Origin: Closterium sp. NIES-65
Lineage: Eukaryota > Streptophyta > Zygnematophyceae > Desmidiales > Closteriaceae
Direction of reading: 5' to 3'
Assembly (NCBI GenBank): GCA_948144175.1
Contig: CANXME010000320.1
Span: 1,508,501-1,572,500, forward strand
Length of the DNA: 64,000 nucleotides
Shown here: piece by piece, positions 42,001 through 52,500 of the stretch
Numbering within the stretch: the first letter of the stretch is position 1
Layout: each line of letters starts with the position of its first letter
Position numbers and translations under genes: made by a program
Notes under the pieces: generated by a model
Seen by the model: only the letters and a program-made list of their open reading frames with translations
Databases searched by the model: none
Told to the model about the DNA's origin: nothing

Positions 42001-44949
42001 TGGGGGGGGGAGGGACGGAGTGCGGTAGGGGAAGAGCCGATAGTAGGGGACCGACTCGTCGAACATGACGTCCTGGGAGGACAGAACACGACGAGAGGTG
42101 GGGTGGTAGAACTGCCACACTGATGCGTCAGGGGGGAAACCCAGGAAGACGCAGGGAGCAGCACGAGGGGACAGCTTGTTCGCAGACAAGTCGCGGACAA
42201 ACGCCCAAGATCCCCAGACATGGAACACAGACGCATCGCCAACCTTCCCCGTCCACAGCAGAGCTGGGGAGGTCTCCGGCATGGAGACCCTGGGCTGAAG
42301 GTTGATCTGATGCGCCGCGTACCGAACCGCAAACGGCCACAGAAAATGGGGGGCAGCCGCATGCATCATGGACGTATGAGCGACGTCCATGACCATGTCG
42401 ATGCGGCGCTCAGCAATCCCATTCTGCTGTGGAGAGTCCGGAAGCGTGAAGGTCAGGCGGATGCCTCATGCACGACAGTAGGCTCGCAGAAGGCCAGAGG
42501 AGAACTCTCCGCTTCTGTCCGAGTGCAAACGCAGAACAGGAAAGTCCGAGCCGAAGCTCCGCCTAAGCTGGAGACGAGCTGCGCGGATCCAGTCGATCAA
42601 CACCTCAGTGACATCACCCTTGCTGCGCAAGGGGAAGACTGTGGTGTAACGCGAGTAGTCGTCAACCACCAGCAGGAAGTAGCGCTCGTGACCCTGTCCA
42701 CGGACGCGGGCTGAGCCCCACACGTCCATGTGAAGCGTCTGCAGTGGGGCCTCTGTCGGAGGAAACTGGGAGGAGTGGGGGGTAGCCCGCTGCCGTCCCT
42801 CAACACAAGGAACGCAGGTCGGGCCAGGCCCCGGAGGAAGGGGAGGGAGGGACTGGGGAAGACCAGAGACAAGGACACGGGAGGCCATGCTCCGGAGACG
42901 AAGCAGGGAGGAATCACCAAGACGATGGTGCCAGAGGAGAGTCTTGTGAGACAGGAGGCGACACGAGCAGGGGGCAGACTCAGGACCAGACCTGGACGCA
43001 GCAGCAAACACCTGACCGGACGCAGCTACCTGGCCAGAAGCAGGGACAGGAGGAGACTCAGTGGTGAGGGTGTAGAGACTGGACCCTGGCCGACGCGTAA
43101 ACGTGGCCAAGTGTCGGCCTGTGTCCGCGTCCGTGCAGTGGGTCACCCGCTGGCGCGCAGGGGTGAACTGGTCAACCCCCCCATCCTGTAGGTCAGCACC
43201 CGCCACCAAGTTCGTAGAGAACGAGGGGAGGTAAAGGCCTGACAGGGAGCCAGACGGGACCGCAGGGCACGGAAGGACAGTGGAGTAGTGAGCCAGAACA
43301 GGACCCCCAGAGGGGTCTGCCAGGGAGACTGCAACTGGCCGACTAAGCGGCGTGAGTGTGGTGCGGTCTCGAAAGAAGGAGCGAGACGCCCCCGAGTCAA
43401 GTGTGAAGGTGTGGGAGGCCGGAGCCGACGCGGTACCTGAGAGAGCAGACTCACTAGCACGTGAGGAAGCAGACTCACTGGCACCTAGAGCAGCAGCCTC
43501 ACCAGCACCTGGAGTAGCAGCCTCACCAGTACCTAGAGCAGTAGTCCCAATGCCCGGGTTGGGCGGGAAACACCGGTAATAGTCACCCTCATCACTAATA
43601 GTTACAGCATACATGGCACAAAGAATAGCATCAAAGTCAAGATCAAAGATAGCTACTCCTGCCCTAGACAGCTGGTCCCAGCGAGGGATCTCAGTGGCGT
43701 CAGGGAACTGGCGACGCCAAGCGTCAGTCAGGCGGCCAAAGCAGCGTTGGGTGGGGTGCAGACCCCCACACGGCTCACCCGCACGGTCGCCAGTGCGCAG
43801 GACGTAGGTGCACAGACCAGTACCCCCACCTCGCTGGCGTGCAGCGTACCACTCACGGAGCTACTGAGGGGAGAGGGTCTCCTGACTGCGCTGCTGCTGC
43901 TGGCGCTGAGGACCACCGGAGTCACTCCTCTGCGACGAGCCACGACCTCCTCCTCCTCCTCCTCCACCACCGCCTCCACCACCTCCGCCACCGCCACTAC
44001 CTCCACTCCCACCACCGCCGCCGCCGCCGCCGCCGCCTCCGCCTCCACTGCCGCCACTGACACCTCCGCCCCCGCCACCACTCCCACCACCACCCCCACC
44101 TCCTCCGCTGCCTCCACCGCCGCCTCCACTGCCCCCGCCAGCTCCTCCAGCGCCCCTGCCCCCCTTGCCTTTGCCAGAGCGACGTCTCCCACTAGGGGCA
44201 GGCGCCGCACCGACCGACTCTAAACCAACGAGGTCGGTCGTAGCAGCAGAGGCAACGGAGGGCAAAAGGGGGGAGGGGGAACACCCCTCAAAGATGGGGG
44301 TGCGCAGGTCACCACGAGAGGCTCCTACAGCTAGTATGCTCTTCTCTGCTGCTAGGAGGGCCTTCTCAAGGAGGTCAACAATGAGAGTGGTGGGGCAGAC
44401 TGAGACGAAGTGGTCCCTGACTACGCGAAGGGAGTCAGGGAGTCGGGTCACTATGTAGTAGAGGGTGATGTACATGGGGGGGGGGGGGTTCTTGGCGCAG
44501 AACTCAGCAGGAAGCGCAGCGCGGTAGCGAGTGTCACTAGTTTGGAGGTGTGTAATGAGGTCAGCGAATGTGGCAAAGGCAGCAAGGTCAGGGAAGAGGT
44601 ACGGTAGCATGAGGCGGCTCAGTGCAGCAATGGCAGGGGAGGAGTAGCGTGCAACTACAGCATCGTACAAGGTCTGAGCACTCTTGTACTAGCTAAAGTG
44701 TGCACGCTCAGAGGTAGGCAGGTGGCGACGCACAGCAAGACGTGCAGCAGCATCGCGTATGGCCCACTGTGAGCGAACAGTGGCGTCAGCATCGGCAGCG
44801 GGGGCAGGGGAGGCACCAGAAGTGAGGTCAAAGAGGGAGAGGTCGTCTGCCCTATCGCACTGTAAGAAAAGCTGCAGGTCGTCTACCCAGACGTCAAAGT
44901 CAATGGCCCGACCCTTAGCGTCAAAAGTGAGGACACTGGGGGTAGCCAT
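39020..44949 (-). pseudogene. Copia E Gag-Pol polyprotein, four stops and one frameshift
   Basis: Start 44949 (MATPSVLTFDAKGR). Capsid-like Gag, Gly-rich linker (about 44150-43950), zinc-like motif, protease LDSGAS (about 43395), LLWHHRLGDSSLLRLRS (about 42935), integrase (MDVWGSARVRGQGHERY, LHSDRSGEFSSGLL), GGAEPGGAEPGG linker (about 41880-41600), RT with LDFSTASLHGSLHEEIWL and ILVYVDDLVFATADT (about 40000), RNase H to TGA at 39020. Stops: TAG 44689-44691 (Gln), TAG 43861-43863 (Gln), TGA 42466-42468 (Arg), TAG 40546-40548 (Gln). A one-base loss near 39615 shifts RNase H. The segments either side of each stop stay in one frame. Confidence 0.92.
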
Positions 44950-44999
44950 GACAGCAGTAGACTAGCAGCGCAGGCAGTGGGGTGAGGGCAGTGCTGAGA

Positions 45000-45880
45000 G
45001 AAAGGCGCTGCTCTTACCGGACAGGGCGGCTCGGGCGGCTCGGCTGCAGGGCGACTCGGCGGCTCGGCTGCTGGGCGGCTCGGCGGCTGGGCGGCTCGGC
45101 TGCTGGGCGGCTCGGCTGCTGGGCGGCTCGGCTGCTGGGCGGCTGGGTGGCTCGGCGGCTCGGCTGCTGGGCGGCTCGGCTGCTGGGCGGCTTGGCGGCT
45201 CGGCTGCTGGGCGGCTCGGCGGCTCGGCTGCTGGGCGGTGCGGCGGCTCGGCGGCTCAGCCGCTGGGCGGCTCAGCGGCTCGGCGGCTCGGCTGCTAGGC
45301 GGCGCGGCGGCTCGGCGGCTCGGCTACTGGGCGGCGCGGCTGCTGGGCGGCGTGGTGGGGCCGCAAGTAGAAGCGCGGGGGGCCGCACGTGTAGGTGGCG
45401 GGGCCGCACGAAGGAGCGGGGGCCGCACGTAGGAGCGGGGGCCGCACGTAGGAGCGGGGGCCGCACAGGTAGGTGGCGGGGCCGCAAGTAGGAGCGCGGG
45501 CCGCACAGGTAGGTGGCGGGGCCGCAAGTAGGAGCGGGGGCCGCACAGGTAGGTGGCGGGGCCGCACAGGTGGCGGAGCCGTCAAAGGTAGGTGGCGGGG
45601 GGCCGCACAAGTAGGTGGCGGGGCCGCAGGCGGCTGCAGGAGCCGGTAGGCGCGGCGCGAGGGCCGCGAGGGTGGGGCGACGAGGTCGCAGGGGCGGCGC
45701 GACGAGGCCGCGAGGGCGGCGCGACGCGGCCGCGAGGGCGACGCGACGAAGCCGCGAGGGTGGCTCGACGGAGTCGCGAGGGCGGCGCGAAAGGGCCGCT
45801 AGGGCGACGCGACGGGGCCGCTAGGGGTCGAGAGAGGGGGAGCGCGACTCGGGGAGGAGAGGAGGGCGCTCCGGGCAGGA
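45000..45880 (-). repeat. GC-rich repeat leader of Copia E
   Basis: 45010-45350 has GGGCGGCTCGGCTGCT units; 45355-45620 has GTAGGTGGCGGGGCCGCA / GGAGCGGGGGCCGCAC units; 45660-45830 has GGCGCGACGAGGCCGCGAG units. No gene. Confidence 0.75.
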
Positions 45881-45893
45881 AAACAAATGCGGT

Positions 45894-45936
45894 GGGCCCT
45901 AAGAACAGTTCCCACGAGGGAACCTCCTCGATACCA
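45894..45936 (-). promoter_or_regulatory. Copia E PBS, post-PBS hairpin and GGGCCC
   Basis: TGGTATCGAGGAGG beside the LTR, then hairpin GTTCCC-TCGT-GGGAAC read on the minus strand (45908-45923), then GGGCCC (45894-45899). Confidence 0.75.
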
Positions 45937-46070
45937 GCTCAGAATAGGTAGCGTGAATGGATTGAACTATGAATCAAAACAGAACAAGTACCAACCCTAA
46001 TTGGGTTGTACCCCTTATGGGCTACCCCACTACAGCCTACACAACATGCATCAGCTATAATAATCTGACA
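45937..46070 (-). repeat. 5' LTR of Copia E
   Basis: 134 bp, identical to 38682-38815 apart from the inner terminal base. Confidence 0.92.
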
Positions 46071-46546
46071 CTCCTCTCTCCCCTGGTGGCCCCTTTCTCA
46101 AAACAGGCTGCACAGGCAACATGTCTCTCCAGCTCCTCAGAAACCTCATCTCAAAGCCAACTGCCCTTATTCGTTGCACTATTCTTACCTGTATCCAGAG
46201 CTGTTTTCAGAATACATTGGCATTGAAACAAAAATTACAGATACAGAAGCAAACAACAAAAATTAAGCATCCAATTTCCAGCCACAAAGCAGATCGGCAC
46301 GGGAAGCGAGCAGTCCAGAATCCTGCATCATGTATTATGCTCACCCCTTGGGCTGGATGGCCAACCCATGCATTCCCCAACATCTTCAAAAATACTTGTT
46401 TAAACTAAATCTATTTAACTAAATATCTTGCGCGTGCCACTTACCATCTAGGTGCAATGCGTCATGCATGCAACGCATTTGATGATTGATTGTTGAGGCT
46501 GTTTGAGGAGTAGGAAGCATGTAAGTGCACCACATGCGAACTTAGT
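46071..46546 (-). other. Region downstream of the LRR gene (likely 3' UTR and flank)
   Basis: AT-richer than its surroundings and without a supported gene. It begins just after the TAG stop at 46547-46549 and runs to the Copia E target duplication. I could not single out a polyadenylation signal. Confidence 0.45.
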
Positions 46547-49500
46547 CTACACCTTATCAGCAACACCTGGTTGGTAACCAGCATTAGGCTTGTACTGGTC
46601 TCCAGCTGGGTATGACCCCATGGCTGGATAGCCTGTTGCTGCTGCAGATGAAGGATATTCCACCTCAATGTCTGGAAAAGGGCACGAAAAGAAGGCCAGG
46701 TGAATGGATGTGTTTTACATAAGAGCTTAAGGAAAGAAGCAGATTGGCGGACCAAAGCACGTAGGACTGAATGTTGGCTTGTTGATATGACAGAGTAAGG
46801 CAACAAGTGTTGTGAATGTACATTCATACACATTTCCACTGTTTTGGATTGTGAATAAGGAGAAAGGAGAGATAAAGGGGTTACGGAAGGTGAGGAGAAC
46901 CAAAAGGGGGAAACGAAGAAAGGTGGGCAAGGGTGGAAAGAGCAGTACGCAAGGGCTTCAAGCTTTGAAAGGAGTGATTTTCTTCCGAGATGTTCCGAGA
47001 TGTTGTTCACTGATGAGCTCACCTTCTGTCTTCTTGCAACACTGAATAATGATGAACACGACTGCAACGGCGCCAATGACCACCAGAATCACCCCCACCA
47101 CAATCCCCACGATTGCTCCAGTGGACATGCCAGAGGAGGAAGAAGAGGCTGTGCTGTTGGCATTAGAGGAGCTCTGCACACTGTTGTCGATGATGTTGGT
47201 GGTGCTGCTGCTGGTACTACTAGTGCCCGAGGATGTGGGGTCGGTTGGGTTAGAGGTCCCATTACCAGGAGGAGGAGTGGAAGGAGGGGATAAAGAAGGA
47301 GGCGCAATGGAGGGGGGTGTGTACGGAGGCTCATAATCGTCGATTGGGGGGGATTCGGAAGATGGTGCAGCAGAGGAAGGTGCAGCAGAGGAAGGTGCAG
47401 CAGAGGAAGGTGCTGCAGAGGAGGTTTCAGCAGAAGGGGGTGCTGCAGAGGAAGGTGCAGCAGACGAAGGGGCTGCACACAAAGAACACAAGAAGAGGGG
47501 GGGATATTCCCATTAGACACTCTCAAGTATTCGGCCATTCAAATTTTCAACATGCAGCACTTCAGTTTGAAACATGAAATTTCAACATACGGCCATTTGA
47601 AAATTATCAATTATGAAGATGCAGTTTGAAAAAGAAATTTCAACATACTAGCTTTGCCCAGGTTGAAGGATAGCTAATCTGGGCTGATCAATTTTGCATG
47701 AAACAGGGAGTTCAATAGGCGTTACGAAGTAGGAGTGGCAGAAAGCCAGCTCACCTGCAGGCGGGGAGATACAGGACTGGCAGAAAGACTGGCAGGCGAT
47801 GCATAACCGCCTCCGTGAAAGGAGGACTGCTCTCGGACATTTCATAACTGGCTTCGTGAAAAGACAGCTCACCTGCAGGCGGGGAGATGCAGGACTGGCA
47901 GAAGGAATAGCAGGCGATGCAGAACTGGCTCTCGAGCGACTGCTCCACCACACAGTCAGTGCTGTTGGGACATTGCACTGTGAAGTCATACTCCCTGGTG
48001 GGGCATGCAGGGCGTGATTAGATATAAATGGACTTAGATGGAGTGAGGTGGGTCAGGTTCAGAGCAGCTGTTTATTCGAAATGCCCCTAGACACAATTCT
48101 TGTGCACCAAGGTTGAGCGGAGCAACATAAATCCTGAGTAGATCTATGGTTCTGGCATGCTTGGTCTGGTTGGTCTGATGCTGGCAGCAATGGCAGAGCA
48201 ATGAGAACAAAAGTAACTCCAGTGATGCACATGGTCAGCACTAGAGAGCAAGCCATGTAGGTGTGCGGTGCGTATGACCGGAGCAGGTTGGCAACGTATG
48301 CACAAATGTGAGGTCTGTTTCTTATAGAGTGCTTCATGCTTTGGTTAAATGACTCCCTTAGGCGACTCCCTTGTAGCATGAGCGTTAAGATAGTTTCTTA
48401 CAGTTCACTTTTCAGCTGGCTCGAAAGTCACTTCAAGCATGAGCGATTCCCTTTAAGGTAGTTTCTTACAGTTCATCGAGGTTGAGTGCGCCAAGGGTGG
48501 CCGGCAGGGATCCCGTGAGGTAGTTTCCTTTGATGCCACTGCAATGGTGCGCGGATGGCATGTCGATGTCATTTGGATGGCATGTGGATGGCATGTGGAA
48601 GGCACGTGAATGGAATGTGGATGGAACGGCACGTGGATGGCCTGTGGATGCCATGTGAATGGGATGTAATATGTGGTTGAAATGTGGATGGCACATGGGT
48701 TGAAATGGTGGCGGTGTGATTGTGTCAGATTCGTGCCTAGAAAAATGACCGGATATGCCAAGCATCGAGTCGTGACAGTTGTGAATGTTACAAGGGAGGT
48801 GAGTGTTATAATCAGCATGCACACACTCGGTTATGTGCATGCATAATTCATCCACCTGCATGCATACATTCAGCTTTATGCACGGAAACACTCAGCCATT
48901 TGCGTGTAAGAAACTCAGCCATCTGCATGCAAGAACTCAGCCATATGCATTTAAACTCTCAGCCATATGCATGTAGACACTCAGCCATATGCATGTAAAC
49001 ACTCAGCCATATGCATGTAAGCACCCAGCCATATGCATGTAAGCACCCAGCCATTTGCATGTAAGCACCCAGCCATATGCATGTAAGCACCCAGCCATAT
49101 GCATGTAAGCACCCAGCCATATGCATGTAAGCACCCAGCCATTTGCATGTAAGCACCCAGCCATATGCACGTAAGCACCCAGCCATATGCACGTAAGCAC
49201 CCAGCCATATGCACGTAAGCACCCAGCCATATGCATGTAAGCACCCAGCCATATGCACGTAAGCACCCAGCCATATGCATGTAAGCACCCAGCCATATGC
49301 ATGTAAGCACCCAGCCATATGCATGTAAGCACCCAGCCATATGCATGTAAGCACCCAGCCATATGCATGTAAGCACCCAGCCATATGCATGTAAGCACCC
49401 AGCCATATGCATGTAAGCACCCAGCCATATGCATGTAGACACCCAGCCATATGCATGTAAGCACCCAGCCATATGCATGTAAGCACCCTGCCATATGCAT

Positions 49501-52500
49501 GTAAGCACCCAGCCATATGCACGTAAGCACCCAGCCATATGCATGTATACACCCAGCCATATGCATGTAAGCACCCAGCCAAATGCATGTAAGCACCCAG
49601 CCATATGCATGTAGACACTCCGCCAAACGCATCCATATGCATGCATACGCACAGATAGGTAAGGAGAGGGAGCTCCCCCAAAAAGGCCGGCACGGAGCCC
49701 ACAAAGTTGTTGTATCGAAGGCTCCTGTTCGCTCGCAAGTGGTTGGTATAGACGCACATGTGATTGTAGGTTGGTATAGACGCACATGTGATTGTAGGTT
49801 GGTATAAACGCACATGTGTTTGTAGGGAAGGGACGGTTATGGAACGTCATGCCGTATGAGTTGATGGGAAGTAAATTAGAGGAAGCTCTTCCAGAAAGGC
49901 CGGCATTGATCTGACCAGGTTGTTGTATCTAAGGCTTCTGTTTTCGCGCTTATCTAAGGTTGTGTAAGCCATGGATGGTGAGGCCACAATTTTGGACAAA
50001 TAAATGGTCATGTTGCTGCTTATCCATGTAATGCCAAGGTCATGAGTTGCTGAGGGAATACGGAGTCCCCTTGAGGCAAGATGGGTGCAACCATTCAACA
50101 ACCCGTGGACTACCCTCTAGTCGATAATCTAGAAATACCATTTGAAATGCGTGAAGATCCAGGAAGAGCATGAAACTCGATTTTTGAGTCGACTCAGAAA
50201 TCGTGAAGATCCATGATGCGCATGAAACTCACAGCATTTGAAGTCCTGTGAGAGCACTCATCCCTGAAGGAATGGAGCCGTTGATCTGTGAGTTGTAGAA
50301 GCTTCTGATGGGGGTAGTCATGCCATCAAAACAAGTGGTGTAGATGGGTTAGGAGGGGCACACTCATGTGAAGGCACATGGATGAAGGTGCAATCCATGA
50401 GGTATGATGCTGGACAAAACGGGGCAAGAGAGAAGATACCACTAGACGGCATGTTTATCCACGTATGCCTTAAAAAAAAAAAGGTTATAAGGTGACAATA
50501 TGGGGTTGGATGCATGCGAAAAGGCTTGCATTTCGAGGATAAAAGGCTTTTCGAGAAGGGCTCAAAGCTCCACGAGATTGGTGAGAGCAGAGACGGTGCG
50601 GGGTTTTTAAGGTGCCTCAATACTCTTTCCTTGAAAGCGAAAAAGAGCAAGAGAGCGTGACTTGCAGAAGACTTACAGCTCTACTAGGTTGGTGAGAGCA
50701 GAGATGGTGCTGGGGATGGTGTTGCCTGTGCGGTTGTTGCTTTTCAAGTTCCTGGTTGTCGGTGAGGGGGTGGGGGGAGATTAAAGGAAGTGGGAGAATT
50801 GGGAGGGGCATACACATGCAAGTGATGTGCATGACACTGGGTTTGCATGGCAGGGGGTGTGCACGGCACGTGATGCCAGTCATGCTGGGTGTGGATTGTG
50901 TACGATGCTGGTTGCCCTTGTTTGTGGGGGAGGAGGTGTTGTCACGAATCTTCTACACGCACTGCCCATGCAGCGGACCATCACATGCAGCGGACCATCA
51001 CATGCAGCGGACCATCACATAGAGCGGACCATCACATGTAGCGGACCATCACATGCAGCGGACCATCACATGCAGCGGACCATCACATGCAGGGTACCAT
51101 CACATGCAGGGTACCATCACATGCAGGGTACCATCACATGCAGGGTACCATCACATGCAGGGTACCATCACATGCAGGGTACCATCACATGCAGGGTACC
51201 ATCACATGCAGGGTACCATCACATGCAGGGTACCATCACATGCAGGGTACCATCACATGCAGGGTACCATCACATGCAGTGTAACATCACATGCAGTGTA
51301 CCATCGTATGCAGCATGCAACCTCATGCATTGAACCAACAAGTGCTGCTTACCATAATATACAGATCACGCAATCTTTTGTTCGCACAGATGCTTACAAG
51401 ATTCGAAGATTCGTCAGCTTCCCAATGCTGTCTGTCAGCGGGCCAATCGCGTTACCCTCCAGCGTCCTGCAGGGGGTGTGGTTGGCAAAGAGTATTGTTT
51501 AGTGTTTTTTGGCATAAAATAACCTGTCGTTCGTACTATACTGTAGCTCAACAGGTGCTTATCATTAAACCGAGGGAGTTTAGAAAGCCCTTTTTCGGCA
51601 CATCAAAGGCAGATTTATGACGGCTTAGTGAGATTGTTGAGTCTGGATTGGGATTCAAGGAGCGAGGGGCGCGTGTGGCGTGTGGCGTGTGGCGTGTGGT
51701 TGGGGTGAGGGGTGCGTGTCATGTGCAGATTGCTTACAGCTCAGTGAGATTGTTGAGTTTGGACAAGGAGTCCGGGATGGACCCAGTGAGCTTGTAGTCC
51801 ACTCCATCCCCAGATATGATCCTGGGTAAAAGAAGGAGTAACAGTGGCGATGAGACTTGGGAGGAGAGGTAGCTGGAGAAAGCGAGACAGAGAGAAGGAG
51901 AGGGGTGGAGAGGGATAGCGAGGGAGAGAGAGGGAGAAAGAGGGAGAGAGATGGAGAGAGAGGGAAAGAGAGGGAGAGAGAGGGAGAGAGAGGTAGAGAG
52001 AGCTAAAACGATCATTGAATAGTTTTCACCCCTAGGGTTATTAACCCTGAGCGTGATTTTCAGCAACTGCAACCAAGGGCGCATGAGAGTGCCTCACAGG
52101 TACTGCAGGCTTGACATGTTGCCAAAGGACTCGGGAATGCTGCCGTTCTCTATTTTATCAATCTTCCTGTGAAGGTAGTGGCGTGGCAGGTGGGGAGTGG
52201 CACGGGGGGATTGGAATGGAAGAACAGAGAGCATCAAAGAGCAGGGCTGATAAAAGGGCAGAACTAAGCATGAAGGAGCGGCATGCATGAAGCAACATTG
52301 AGCGTGAAAGTGAAGAAAAAGAAGGGAATTATACACGGATAAGAGACAAAAATCGAAGAGAAACAGGGAACAGAAACATACAGCCCTTGCAGGTTTACAA
52401 GGCTGCCCAAGCCAGAAGGGAGACTGCCTCCAACATCCGCAGTGCCAAGATACCTGCCACCACAACAGATGAGCTTTTGAGACCACGGTTTCTCAGAAAT

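Larger units (their letters stand above)
38682..46070 (-). mobile_element. Copia-type retrotransposon E, full length, decayed frame
   Basis: LTRs at 38682-38815 and 45937-46070 are identical except the outermost base, and CTCCT duplications lie at 38677-38681 and 46071-46075. Full order as in D, with capsid. It lies 476 bp downstream of the stop codon of the LRR gene and in the same orientation. The coding region has four nonsense codons and one frameshift, which is much for an element with nearly identical LTRs. Confidence 0.94.

Noticed and set aside
46207-46408. Short frames between the LRR gene and Copia E
   Set aside because: About 60-95 codons, no motif, overlapping on both strands; more likely 3' UTR and flank.
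48959-49850. Three overlapping 270-290-codon minus-strand frames rich in CIWLGAYMHMAG repeats
   Set aside because: They are the three frames of the 22-bp minisatellite, whose unit has no stop on that strand. They span a GT-AG intron and exon 10 is read in only one of them.
48890-51310. CRISPR-like look of the 22-bp and 17-bp arrays
   Set aside because: Units are head-to-tail with no variable spacers, and the context is a eukaryotic intron.
50756-51502. Plus-strand His/Met-rich repeat proteins
   Set aside because: Translation of the 17-bp array; same reasoning, no flanking domain.
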